Origin: a virus
Virus record (IMG/VR): IMGVR_UViG_3300036760_000059
Coordinates: 1 to 45,406 of that record
Strand: one strand, 5' to 3'
Length of the DNA stretch: 45,406 bases
This document shows positions 1 to 7,993 of this stretch, piece after piece; the stretch's first letter is position 1, and every line of letters starts with the position of its first letter. The notes below the pieces were generated by a model. That model ran no database searches. It was not told the origin of the DNA and saw nothing but the letters and a program-made list of their open reading frames with translations. A program made the translations under genes and the position numbers.

Positions 1-1
1 A

Positions 2-532
2 TTTATAGTATTTTCAAAGATTGCCAGACTCTCACGAGATTGTGTAATTACAGAAAAAATCGACGGAACCAACGCTCAGATTGTTATTAAGAATGGTGCT
101 ATCATAGGGGTAGGCAGCCGCAGCCGCTATCTTGATCAGGTTCATGATAACTTTGGTTTCTTTATGTGGGTTCAGCAGAACTACCAGGAATTATTGAAAT
201 TGGGAGATGGAACGCATTTTGGAGAATGGTGGGGAGTTGGTATTCAGCGTAAGTATGACTTGTTTGAAAGACGTTTTAGTTTGTTCCAGGCCCCAAAGGC
301 AATGATTGAAAAGCCAGTCTGTGTTAGTTTCGTTCCTGTCCTGTTTGAAGGGCCATTTACAACAGAGAATGTCAATACAGTAATGGACAGACTTAAGTCT
401 CTAGGCAGTGCTGCGGCCCCTGGTTATATGAACCCAGAGGGAATTGTTATCTACCACAAAGCAGCTAGAGTCAGGTTCAAAAAAACTTTTGACAAAGATG
501 ACGCAGAAAAGGAGCAAACCGATGCAATCTAA
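2..532 (+). CDS. RNA ligase family protein (5' end cut by the window)
   Basis: The frame is open from base 2. It carries the nucleotidyltransferase motif TEKIDGTN (codons 17-24), with the lysine of KIDG (nt 56-58) as the predicted AMP-accepting residue. Near the C-terminus EGIVIYHKA followed by RFKKTF matches the conserved EG(I/V)V and K-x-K end motifs of the Rnl2/RNA-ligase family. Such enzymes seal nicked or broken RNA through an enzyme-AMP intermediate, and phages use them to repair RNA cut by host defences. Family members usually start only a few residues before the first visible segment, so little is missing. The stop overlaps the endolysin start. The family call is firm; the RNA substrate is unknown. 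Confidence 0.85.
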   Translation, partial: FIVFSKIARLSRDCVITEKIDGTNAQIVIKNGAIIGVGSRSRYLDQVHDNFGFFMWVQQNYQELLKLGDGTHFGEWWGVGIQRKYDLFERRFSLFQAPKAMIEKPVCVSFVPVLFEGPFTTENVNTVMDRLKSLGSAAAPGYMNPEGIVIYHKAARVRFKKTFDKDDAEKEQTDAI

Positions 533-1004
533 CTGGGAGAAGTCAGTAGACTTTATACTGGAACAAGAAGGGGAGTATACAAACGATCCTCGCGATCCAG
601 GGGGAGAGACTAAATGGGGTATTTGTAAGAAAAGCTACCTTAATCTTGACATCAAAAACTTGACTAAAGACCAAGCGAAAGAAATTTACAAAAAGAATTA
701 TTGGGATGCTGTGAGGGGTGATGAGTTACCAGATGGTCTGGATCTCGCTATGGTAGACATGGCGGTTAATCAAGGTGTAACTACAGCGATTAAGCTTCTT
801 CAGAGGCACGTTGGAACACTGGAAGATGGTATCCTTGGTTCTACGACCTTAGCTAAAGCTAAGGCGCTAACACCACGCCAGATACTTGTCTTTTTAGCGC
901 GACGTATCGAGGCCTATATGAATCTCATGAATAAGAATCCTAAACTAATGTGCTATGCAACTAACTGGTTTTTCAGGGTAGTTGCTTTAGCAAGGAGAAT
1001 ATAA
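522..1004 (+). CDS. Endolysin, glycoside hydrolase family 108-like
   Basis: This 160-residue protein has the N-terminal GH108 signature: an E-G-x-Y element (E16, the predicted catalytic acid, in EQEGEYTNDP) followed by DPGG and TKWGI. A downstream helical part with DMAVNQG and LLQRHVG matches the peptidoglycan-binding half of the family. It should cleave the glycan backbone of peptidoglycan at lysis. No signal peptide is seen, so it would need a holin for export. The start is ATG 522, preceded by GGAG at 511-514. The frame extends upstream to a TTG at 444, but that lies inside the ligase gene. It overlaps the ligase by 11 bases and the next gene by one. Confidence 0.88.
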   Translation: MQSNWEKSVDFILEQEGEYTNDPRDPGGETKWGICKKSYLNLDIKNLTKDQAKEIYKKNYWDAVRGDELPDGLDLAMVDMAVNQGVTTAIKLLQRHVGTLEDGILGSTTLAKAKALTPRQILVFLARRIEAYMNLMNKNPKLMCYATNWFFRVVALARRI

Positions 1005-1201
1005 TGAAAAAGACAGAAGAGAAATACAGCCTTACATTCAAGGGATTTTGCACATTACAATTTAAGTTTGATGAAGTGGTTACTGACCATTTCCTGGATG
1101 CCTTAGAACTATGGATGAGACGGGCTGACCTAAACGCCATCTTGCTAGATCCCAAGACCGGGGGGTTTGATGCCAAGAAGATTTATCTGGAGGTTAGTTA
1201 A
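1004..1201 (+). CDS. Hypothetical protein, 65 aa
   Basis: Not recognised. The start overlaps the endolysin stop (TAATG), with AGGAGA just upstream, so it is translationally coupled in the same operon. The product is mixed-charge and soluble, with no Cys motif, signal or membrane segment. The next gene starts directly after its stop. Confidence 0.65.
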   Translation: MKKTEEKYSLTFKGFCTLQFKFDEVVTDHFLDALELWMRRADLNAILLDPKTGGFDAKKIYLEVS

Positions 1202-1453
1202 ATGAAGATTCAAATTCAGCGCATCACTCGTTCCGAGCAGTATAACGAACACAGTATCGACCATCGACTGATGGAAGGCACAGTCACAGCCCTTCACCCC
1301 GGTATAGAGCTGGATGTACAGTTTGCCCACATGGATGAAGGAAATTGGCGTGCCACCAATATCACGAAAATCGAATACGCAGGTGAGAGTATGAAACTAG
1401 TTCATACCAAGAATTCTGTATATCTAATTATCAAGGGTTGGAGGGAAGATTAA
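1202..1453 (+). CDS. Hypothetical protein, 83 aa
   Basis: Not recognised. It begins immediately after the previous stop with a GGAGG-type site nine bases upstream. It is a soluble, beta-looking protein with several histidines, and it sits in a tight plus-strand operon between the endolysin and the MazG-like gene. The spacing and strong ribosome site support a real gene. Confidence 0.65.
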   Translation: MKIQIQRITRSEQYNEHSIDHRLMEGTVTALHPGIELDVQFAHMDEGNWRATNITKIEYAGESMKLVHTKNSVYLIIKGWRED

Positions 1454-1597
1454 ATGAAAACATATAGTGTAACGTACAGTATGACAACTAGCTATGAAGC
1501 AGTTGTTAGAGCGAAGAATCAAGAAGGCGCCAAAAAGAAAGTTATCGAAGTCATTGGCGAGCCTGTGGAGGTGGAAAATGTTGTCGAACTCAGATAA
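1454..1597 (+). CDS. Hypothetical small protein, 47 aa
   Basis: ATG 1454 follows the previous stop directly, with GGAGGGAAG upstream. The product begins MKTYSVTYSMTTSYEAVVRA and continues with a lysine-rich helix and a short strand. This resembles a ferredoxin-like beta-alpha-beta mini-domain, but no family is recognised. The frame is short but well placed in the operon. Confidence 0.55.
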   Translation: MKTYSVTYSMTTSYEAVVRAKNQEGAKKKVIEVIGEPVEVENVVELR

Positions 1598-1619
1598 GGT
1601 ATTACGAGAGGATAAGTAA

Positions 1620-2075
1620 ATGCCTTTAGACGCTTTGCCAGAACGGCTACAAGATCCTGCAAACTGGGCTGGTACCGACATGGACAATTGGTATCAACGC
1701 TGGATTCTAAACTATATCCACGGGTGGTTTGCCTATGGACCGCGCAGTAAACGATGGTGGGCTACATGGCAAGTTCCGCCAAAGACCTTACTTAAGCTTG
1801 GTGGTGATCAAAATTGGAGACTCGAAAATGATCCCTGGACTGGATTGAAATATACGTCTCGGATTCAATACTGGAAACGCTGGCACGTTCAAGTTCAATG
1901 GCCATTCATGTTGGCATTTCATTTCTACTTCAAGGAATCAGATGTTCTCCCGACTTCGATAAACTCTGGGGCCTCAGTAGACGGAAAACTTTTCTACTTC
2001 TATATAGGGGCGCATTATGACCAAGACTGTGTTTATTGGTTCCCCTCAGCGTTCGGGGGATTAGTATGGAAGTGA
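1620..2075 (+). CDS. Hypothetical aromatic-rich protein, 151 aa
   Basis: Not recognised. It is unusually rich in Trp, Tyr and Phe, with clusters such as WWATWQVPP and FHFYFKESD. This suggests a compact beta-rich fold or a membrane-surface protein rather than a classic transmembrane segment. The start is ATG 1620 with GAGAGGATAAGTAA upstream. The end overlaps the next start by ten bases. Confidence 0.65.
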   Translation: MPLDALPERLQDPANWAGTDMDNWYQRWILNYIHGWFAYGPRSKRWWATWQVPPKTLLKLGGDQNWRLENDPWTGLKYTSRIQYWKRWHVQVQWPFMLAFHFYFKESDVLPTSINSGASVDGKLFYFYIGAHYDQDCVYWFPSAFGGLVWK

Positions 2076-2254
2076 ATAAGAAACCCGCGAAGTGGAACTG
2101 GCCTCAAATCAGATTTGCTGAGCTGCAGTGTCCTCATAATGTAGGCCACGGCAAGCACATCCACGGGTGTGATGGCTGTTGTAATGAACTAAAGTTTATA
2201 AAGAAGATTGAAACAATTGCCTCTCGTATAGGAGATCGTAATGAGACTAAATGA
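2066..2254 (+). CDS. Small Cys/His-rich protein, probable zinc binding
   Basis: This 62-residue protein has a CPHNVGHGKHIHGCDGCC cluster, i.e. C-x(13)-C-x2-CC with interspersed histidines, which is consistent with metal binding. The start ATG 2066 is preferred because GGGGGA lies at 2055-2060. The frame also extends to a TTG at 2036. It overlaps the MazG-like gene at its 3' end. Function unknown. Confidence 0.6.
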   Translation: MEVNKKPAKWNWPQIRFAELQCPHNVGHGKHIHGCDGCCNELKFIKKIETIASRIGDRNETK

Positions 2255-2552
2255 ACTATCTAAAAAAGCGTATATACAGGCACATAAGAATGGATTTTAC
2301 GATCATGCAATACTTGATCCTGATGTCAGTACAATTTTACTGAAGTTACTTCTGATAAATGGAGAGGTAGCAGAGGCAGTGGAGGTATTGCATAAATCCC
2401 AGGGATCAGAGAGATTGCACGAAGAGTTGGCAGACATCATGATAAGGTTGTTGGATTTAATGGGGTATGTTCAGATGGATGTTGAGAGTGTTGTGGAAAA
2501 GAAGATGGAGTATAACAGCACAAGACCCTACCGTCACGGAAAGGCCTTCTAA
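2241..2552 (+). CDS. MazG-like nucleotide pyrophosphohydrolase
   Basis: This 103-residue all-helical protein has the MazG-type metal-binding pattern: E42 and E45 in INGEVAEAVE, then E62 and D65 in EELADIMIR. A closing helix contains KKMEYN and RPYRHGKAF, as is typical of single-domain phage MazG-like proteins. The family hydrolyses (d)NTPs to monophosphates and pyrophosphate. In phages it is linked to nucleotide-pool control or to lowering ppGpp-type signals. The exact substrate cannot be read from sequence. GGAGATCGTA precedes the ATG. Confidence 0.82.
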   Translation: MRLNELSKKAYIQAHKNGFYDHAILDPDVSTILLKLLLINGEVAEAVEVLHKSQGSERLHEELADIMIRLLDLMGYVQMDVESVVEKKMEYNSTRPYRHGKAF

Positions 2553-2593
2553 GCTGCCTAGGATTCGATTTAAGAGGTGAAAGGGAGAAAAAC

Positions 2594-2893
2594 ATGGCAC
2601 AGTACCTAGGAACGACATTAGTGGCAGGGGCACTGTTTTTAGACGTTTTGTCCTACTACCAGCAAATCCGCAAAACGCGAATAACCAAGAAGAGTAATCA
2701 AGTCTCTTCTTCATCATTTCTTTACAAGATTGCTAAGGCTTTTTGTGCTTTGGGTGGGTTGGCTCTGTACAGTAATTGGGTTGGATTTGCAATGGAGTGC
2801 TTTATGTTGGTCGTATATGTGGTTTCTCTGGCGGTAATTGCTCACCACAAGCCAAAGGGCTGGTCTTTGTTTGAATCGGGGTGGTTACGATAA
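2594..2893 (+). CDS. Small membrane protein resembling a PQ-loop/SemiSWEET repeat
   Basis: The protein has 99 residues and about three hydrophobic helices (roughly 5-20, 42-62, 65-85). Between helices 1 and 2 it reads YYQQIRKTRITKKSNQVS, which follows the PQ-loop pattern (P/Y-Q-x2-K-x5-KS-x2-VS) of SemiSWEET-like transporters, with Tyr in place of Pro. If the resemblance is real it would form a small transporter-like dimer in the host membrane. It could instead be an unrelated holin-like protein. AGGGAGAAAAAC lies before the ATG. It is the last gene of the left plus-strand block. Confidence 0.5.
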   Translation: MAQYLGTTLVAGALFLDVLSYYQQIRKTRITKKSNQVSSSSFLYKIAKAFCALGGLALYSNWVGFAMECFMLVVYVVSLAVIAHHKPKGWSLFESGWLR

Positions 2894-2905
2894 AGTAGGA
2901 CATAT

Positions 2906-2922
2906 ATGACACTTAATGTCAT
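2906..2922. terminator. Weak hairpin between convergent operons
   Basis: ATGACA-CTTAA-TGTCAT forms a perfect 6-bp inverted repeat in the short gap where the plus-strand block (ending 2893) meets the minus-strand block (ending 2953). It has no T-run on either side and is A+T-rich. It may reduce read-through both ways but is not a typical intrinsic terminator. Confidence 0.3.
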
Positions 2923-2952
2923 CGAAGAAAATACACCAAGGACAGCGCTCAG

Positions 2953-3198
2953 TTATTTCTGACAATTCAAACACGAACATTTTCCTCGTGACTTAACTGG
3001 ATGGTTTTTACAACTAATAGGAAGGTCTTCTTTCTTTGAAAAAAAATAGTCTGTGTCACAATCTTTGCACCACACTTGCAGTACTTCCCTCACTCCGGGT
3101 ATATGGAATATCGATTTACACACTGGGCAGACCTTTACGTAGATTATGCGGTCAACTGGGTCGTGATTACCCCCTGTCTCTTGAATAAATTCAAACAT
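2953..3198 (-). CDS. Small zinc-ribbon-like protein
   Basis: This 81-residue protein has CPVCKS, then CKDCDTDYFF, then two further Cys pairs near the C-terminus (CSCLNCQK), so two potential zinc sites. GGGAG lies six bases before the ATG. It is the last gene of the leftward late operon, after the XhlA-like gene. No function is known. Confidence 0.65.
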   Translation of the reverse strand: MFEFIQETGGNHDPVDRIIYVKVCPVCKSIFHIPGVREVLQVWCKDCDTDYFFSKKEDLPISCKNHPVKSRGKCSCLNCQK

Positions 3199-3210
3199 AG
3201 ACTACTCCCT

Positions 3211-3429
3211 TTATTTAAAGAACGCTATTGCAGTAGACAATCCTACCGCTATTAAACCTCCTACACCTGTAATAATCTTGGCTGACATCCTTGTATCAGC
3301 TTTTAAAACCGCGACCGCTATCTTCAAGTCAGGAATATCCACTTCCCTAACCTGTTTAATGCCTTGATGAATCTCATTCAGTTTATCTGAGATTGAGTAG
3401 ACCTCGACTTTCTTCTTACATTTAGACAT
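3211..3429 (-). CDS. XhlA-like / holin-associated small membrane protein
   Basis: The 72-residue protein has an N-terminal amphipathic helix (about 12-48, heptad-like) and one C-terminal hydrophobic segment (about 52-71, AKIITGVGGLIAVGLSTAIA). This is the architecture of haemolysin XhlA and related phage lysis accessory proteins, which anchor at the inner membrane. AAGGAG precedes the ATG. It follows the ejection-protein genes, while the endolysin and the three-helix holin lie in other blocks. The call rests on architecture only. Confidence 0.5.
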   Translation of the reverse strand: MSKCKKKVEVYSISDKLNEIHQGIKQVREVDIPDLKIAVAVLKADTRMSAKIITGVGGLIAVGLSTAIAFFK

Positions 3430-3440
3430 AGTCTTGCTCC

Positions 3441-6068
3441 TTATTTAACTACCTTAAAGTTTAGTTCTTTCCTTTCTTTCTTAATCCCCTTCTGCAAAAG
3501 TTCTACATCTGGCGTTAAAGTAAAGACCTTCTCTACCTGCTTTGGTAGTGCCTTCGTAAGAAAAGTTTTATCTTCTTTCGAGATTCCTTTATGTTGCATC
3601 CTCTTACTGAACTCTGTATCAATCTCTGCCATTTGGCCTTCCTTCTTTATCGCTTGAAACATCAAAGATTCTTGAGGATCAATCCCGCGAGTTTTCAGCC
3701 CTAGTCCCGTAGATAACAAGGCTTCCGGTACAGACTTGACACTCTTATTAGGGTAACTAGGTTCTCCCTTGATACTATCGAATAGTTCACGGAAGTGATA
3801 ACCACCTTTAAAAGGTGATTTAATTCCCGCCACACCAGGAGTGAGGTTAGGTAGCAGGGCTTTACCAAGATAGTCTGTCATAGCAGCAGCTTTAACCTGC
3901 CACGGGTCAGTTTCTTTAAACAGTTCCTTTTTCATAAAAGGGTCGTAGTGAGCAAGAAGGGCGTTGTTTAAAGCAAACAAAGGACCAGATGGAGTGAATG
4001 GCTGTGGAAGTCCTGAGTTGCTGAGAGAAGCAGATTCACCCCACGGTGTTAAAAACTTGAGATCTAAGGTCTGTACTTTCTTATCTCCACGTTTCCAGGG
4101 CACAAGGGTAACGTCATATTGATCCTTGATAGCCTTATGTGCCTCATCAGAGATTCCTGCATGTTGAGCACCTACATTGTCTAATGCATTAAAGAAGGAC
4201 ACATATTTATACACACCCAATGGATTCTGTACCGCAGCTTTCCCTAACTGAGGAATAGCTTTAGCAAAGTAAGTAGCAAACGGAATAACTGTCTCACGAG
4301 CAAGTTTAACTGCGGGTGAGATCTTCCCATAGTTAAAGATCCATTGCTCTGCATCCAAAGCAGCTTCTTTAGCCGGCAGTCCCTTCTTCATATTGTCCAT
4401 GAATTTAACCATCTTGAACAACTGCTCTTCACTCTGGTAAGTATCACCCATCTTACGTGCAGCTTCCTTGCCATAATGTAGGGCTTTCTTTACTAGATTC
4501 ATGGGAGTGTTGGGTGCACCCCCCATTAAATAGTTCTGCTGTAACTTAATGACATCTTCACCCACCATCTCTGTCCCGACTAATCCCAGGCTCTTTGCTT
4601 GTTGATATATTGGTCCATTAAGTTTCATCTCTCTAATGGCTTGAGGAAAGAGCTTGGCTTGGGTCAAAGGCCCAGTTCCACTCACATCTAACCAGAACAT
4701 ATTGGTAAACATATTACGAGCATGGGTAGCTGGTGACAGAACAACCTTCCCATACTTCCACATCCCTAGCAGTTTCTTGTAGCCTTTCTCTAACTCACTC
4801 TTCTCCCGTATTAATGAGTTGAGGTCTTCAGCTACAGCGGGATCTGCATACTTGCCGGACATATCCCCAAGTTTAGGAGTAACTGGCATCTTAATCCAGC
4901 CCTTTGCTAATCCCTGAGTTTCATCGGTAGTAACTAAATTAGACATTTCCGATACTTGCCTAAACATCTTTCCTTTCTCTACAGCTTGATTAAGTTGCAG
5001 CAGCCCTTTAGATGTAGGATAACCTGCTTCTAGTATTTCACCGTAAGCCTCCCTAACATCTTGAGGTATGTCGGTCCTCTTCTTTAAGCGGTCGATATTC
5101 ATCCGCATTGGTTTCTTAGTCCCCAACTTAGGAGTTTCTAAACCGAGTTCCTTAGTTTTATACATTCTAGGAAGGTAGGTATTGACATTTGCAGTGAACG
5201 TCTTCTCATCCAACATGCCTAAATCTACAAGATCTTTACCAAGTCGTTTAAATTCTCCACGAGCTGCATCAGCAGCAAGCTTTTGATCAGGTGTGAGATC
5301 TTTAGCAAAGAACCCCTCCTCACCTTTAAGATACCCGGCAATCTTACGTTGGACATCAGCAGGATACTCCATGATGGTTTTAGAGATCGTACCTACTTTC
5401 TCCGTACCAACACGCATATTGATTTGAACTTGTTCGGCGGCCTCAATGTACTCTGGCGTTTGACCAAATCGGTAGGTAAAGGCTTTCTTGAGTGTAGGGA
5501 TATTCTCATCCGTCCATTGAGCCACCTTACCTAATGCCTTAACTCCGCCAGGAGTTTTAGCGGCTATTCCAGCCCCCTTTAATAATCCTGAACCAAGTAA
5601 CACTTCGGGGCTAAGAAAGTCTGGGGCCATATCCGCGACAATCTCTGCGGTTGTTTTAGGTAGTGCTCCCAATAGACTACCACCACCCTTCTGAACAATG
5701 GGTGGTTGTGTTGTGTGATCGGAAGTGTTAACCTCAAAGTTAGGGTTAGCAGGTTGGTTAACAAAGGTTGTCGGTTCAAGATTAGGCTCAGGAATCATAC
5801 CTACCAACTGTTTCAACCCCTTCCTAGACATCTCAGCTGGGACGTGAGCAGCAGCCCACATATCTTGAAGGATGGTATTAGGAGCAGTTTTAGTCTGATC
5901 TTCAGGGAGCTGGCTACTGGTAGGATCTGTCCCAAGAACCTGGAAGTTTAGTTCAGGTGCTTTAGGGGCTTGTTCCTCCTTCATACTGAGATCAGTAAAC
6001 CGCAGTTCAACCCTTTCTTTCTTAGGTTGATCCTTAGTTCCACCGACAATTTGGAAGTTAAGCGCCAT
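3441..6068 (-). CDS. Large internal virion / DNA-ejection protein, LPD38-like C-terminal half
   Basis: An 875-residue protein, the largest of the internal-virion group. The first 150 residues are low complexity and repeat a short (L/V)NFQ(I/V)xG element near the N-terminus, and LNFKVV recurs at the extreme C-terminus. The middle and C-terminal parts (about 430-650) are helical, with HARNMFTNMF, FNYGKISPAVKLARE and VIPFATYFAKAIPQL. This resembles the LPD38-type region of large phage proteins thought to enter the cell with DNA. Its position after adaptor, nozzle and fibre genes parallels T7 gp16. No lytic transglycosylase motif was found. Its role in ejection is inferred. Confidence 0.62.
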   Translation of the reverse strand: MALNFQIVGGTKDQPKKERVELRFTDLSMKEEQAPKAPELNFQVLGTDPTSSQLPEDQTKTAPNTILQDMWAAAHVPAEMSRKGLKQLVGMIPEPNLEPTTFVNQPANPNFEVNTSDHTTQPPIVQKGGGSLLGALPKTTAEIVADMAPDFLSPEVLLGSGLLKGAGIAAKTPGGVKALGKVAQWTDENIPTLKKAFTYRFGQTPEYIEAAEQVQINMRVGTEKVGTISKTIMEYPADVQRKIAGYLKGEEGFFAKDLTPDQKLAADAARGEFKRLGKDLVDLGMLDEKTFTANVNTYLPRMYKTKELGLETPKLGTKKPMRMNIDRLKKRTDIPQDVREAYGEILEAGYPTSKGLLQLNQAVEKGKMFRQVSEMSNLVTTDETQGLAKGWIKMPVTPKLGDMSGKYADPAVAEDLNSLIREKSELEKGYKKLLGMWKYGKVVLSPATHARNMFTNMFWLDVSGTGPLTQAKLFPQAIREMKLNGPIYQQAKSLGLVGTEMVGEDVIKLQQNYLMGGAPNTPMNLVKKALHYGKEAARKMGDTYQSEEQLFKMVKFMDNMKKGLPAKEAALDAEQWIFNYGKISPAVKLARETVIPFATYFAKAIPQLGKAAVQNPLGVYKYVSFFNALDNVGAQHAGISDEAHKAIKDQYDVTLVPWKRGDKKVQTLDLKFLTPWGESASLSNSGLPQPFTPSGPLFALNNALLAHYDPFMKKELFKETDPWQVKAAAMTDYLGKALLPNLTPGVAGIKSPFKGGYHFRELFDSIKGEPSYPNKSVKSVPEALLSTGLGLKTRGIDPQESLMFQAIKKEGQMAEIDTEFSKRMQHKGISKEDKTFLTKALPKQVEKVFTLTPDVELLQKGIKKERKELNFKVVK

Positions 6069-6071
6069 AGG

Positions 6072-6881
6072 TTATTTCCCTGTAAACAGTTTGAATCCTT
6101 TAGCTAGATATTCGTCTCTATTCTGCGCCCATTCTATTGGAGTGACTTCAGCTTTACGTCCATCCGGCATACTCAAGATGAGTTTTTTCTTGTCTCTGAT
6201 CTGCTTCATTTCTTCAAAGCGTTGAAGAGCATCTGCCTTAACCTTAGGTAAGAAACCCTCATCAGTCATCTCTCCATACTTGTTAGCTGCTTTGGCACTA
6301 TCCAAAGCTTCTTTGGTTGCATTTTGGTACAACTCAAGATCAGTAACTGGTTTCTCTGGTTTAGGAACTTCCGGTTTACCTGATTTCAAGAAGTTAGTTT
6401 GTTCGTTGTATAAACCGGTACGAGCTGTATCCAGAGCACTGATTGGTGTTGGTTCTTGAAACATAGCCTTAGCTTGTTCTTTAGCAAACTCATCTCCATA
6501 TAATCCAGCAAACTCAGCTTTAAGCCTGTTCTTGTATTCTGGGGTAATCTCCATCTTTGGAACAGAGTGAACACCCGGAAACTGAGAACTAGACATAGGT
6601 GTAATCCCACCTGTTGGTCCATACTCTGGAAACTGCAAATCAGCCAAGAAAGCCTTCTTAGCTTCTTTCTGTTGTCGTTGAGCAGACATGGTAACGCCTT
6701 GTTGCACTAATCCCGCAGCCATTTGAATAGTCTGCAGTACTTCTTGATGCTTCTGGTTGTTAACCTGCTGCTGTTGTTGTTTAGCTTGATATTCCTGCAT
6801 AGCCTTTTGCTGGTATGCTTGAATAATAGCAGCTGTGGGAACCTGCCCTTGAAAGTCGTATTTCTGTGGGGTGTAAGCCAT
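6072..6881 (-). CDS. Internal virion protein (Gln-rich, helical)
   Basis: A 269-residue protein with a Gln-rich helical N-terminus (about 15-65), then a Pro/Gly linker and a charged helical C-terminus. Two in-frame ATGs lie close together. The second (6881) is chosen because AAGGAGG ends seven bases upstream of it but only one base before the first. It sits between two ejection-type genes with gaps of a few bases. No family is recognised; the role is inferred from position and composition. Confidence 0.6.
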   Translation of the reverse strand: MAYTPQKYDFQGQVPTAAIIQAYQQKAMQEYQAKQQQQQVNNQKHQEVLQTIQMAAGLVQQGVTMSAQRQQKEAKKAFLADLQFPEYGPTGGITPMSSSQFPGVHSVPKMEITPEYKNRLKAEFAGLYGDEFAKEQAKAMFQEPTPISALDTARTGLYNEQTNFLKSGKPEVPKPEKPVTDLELYQNATKEALDSAKAANKYGEMTDEGFLPKVKADALQRFEEMKQIRDKKKLILSMPDGRKAEVTPIEWAQNRDEYLAKGFKLFTGK

Positions 6882-6893
6882 ATACATTCCTCC

Positions 6894-7976
6894 TTATGCT
6901 TTACCAGCGACGGAACTACCTAGACTCGCCACTGACATTCCAGCCTGTAGATCTTGTATTCCACCCTTACTGTTTCCAGCATATGGAGTAATAGGAGTAA
7001 CGGTTTGACCTAGTTCTTTAGAAGCTTGCATCTGACGTGCCCAATCTTCAAGAGAGAAACCACGACTCAAAGCACCTTCTCTACCTTTAAGGTACTGATC
7101 GGTGATACCAGTCAAAGCGTCAGTTCCACCGTATTGATCCTGAATAGCTTGAAGAGCGAGTTGTTCATTCACCCCAGCAGACATCTTGGATCTTTCCGTT
7201 GCGAGTCTATCTCCTAGAGCTGAACTACGTAAAAGACCACGTGTGTTCAAATCTTCAAGATAACTTGGCATCTGATCGTTAAACTGTCTGTCCATTTGAG
7301 AGTTAAGAGTCTCGGCTAAGGATCTTCGAGTGTTTTCTTTCATGGATTGTTGCTGATTCCACAGGTCCATTTGAGTTTGTCTGGCTCTTTCTGTTTCATC
7401 TAAGATCTTCTTAATGTCCACACCACCTTGACCGCTAACATCTATATTGCCCATACCAGGACGAATAGTGGGAGTAGTGATGTCATTACCAGGATTATAG
7501 ATATCAACAGGAGGCGGTATTTCAGGTGCAGGTTGTCCAGGTTGTGGTGGAGAAACAGCGAGTATAGGATCAGCTGGCGTATTTACCACCGGAGACTGTG
7601 TACTGTCTGGAGGAGTATAAAGAGTGGGGTTATCAGGATTATTTGGATCAGTCGGAAGATAAGGAGCAATAATGTCGTTAAGATTATTTCCTGCCGTATT
7701 CCTCTCTGCTTGCTGACGTTCAGCATCTACTCGCGCAGCTTCTTCTGCAGCCTTGCGTTGTTTAGCAGAATAACCGGCAACACCACCAGCCAATCCGCCT
7801 AATAAAGCCATATTACCTGCGTTGCTCAAAGTACCTGTAGCGCCCATAAGTTGACCAGCTTTACCAAGAGCAGCACCGCCGAGTGCTCCACCAGCGAGTC
7901 CAATTAATGGACGTTTCCAGTTGTTTACAAAGTTTGCGAGGGAACTATTATCCCATGCTTTGCTTAGTTTACTCAT
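6894..7976 (-). CDS. Internal virion protein with glycine-zipper N-terminus
   Basis: A 360-residue protein. Residues 24-70 are a Gly/Ala-rich hydrophobic stretch (LAGGALGGAALG, LLGGLAGGVAG) of the glycine-zipper type seen in membrane-inserting phage ejection proteins. Next comes a Pro/Asn/Asp-rich linker (about 105-170) and a helical C-terminal half with many Gln/Arg. AGGAGG lies before the ATG. The composition and position fit a T7 gp14-like or P22 gp7-like pilot protein. No catalytic motif is visible. Confidence 0.6.
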   Translation of the reverse strand: MSKLSKAWDNSSLANFVNNWKRPLIGLAGGALGGAALGKAGQLMGATGTLSNAGNMALLGGLAGGVAGYSAKQRKAAEEAARVDAERQQAERNTAGNNLNDIIAPYLPTDPNNPDNPTLYTPPDSTQSPVVNTPADPILAVSPPQPGQPAPEIPPPVDIYNPGNDITTPTIRPGMGNIDVSGQGGVDIKKILDETERARQTQMDLWNQQQSMKENTRRSLAETLNSQMDRQFNDQMPSYLEDLNTRGLLRSSALGDRLATERSKMSAGVNEQLALQAIQDQYGGTDALTGITDQYLKGREGALSRGFSLEDWARQMQASKELGQTVTPITPYAGNSKGGIQDLQAGMSVASLGSSVAGKA

Positions 7977-7993
7977 ATACCTATCCTCCTATA

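Noticed and set aside
5283-5534. Plus-strand open frames within the ejection-protein genes
   Set aside because: They lie opposite long genes, lack ribosome sites and have no recognisable product.
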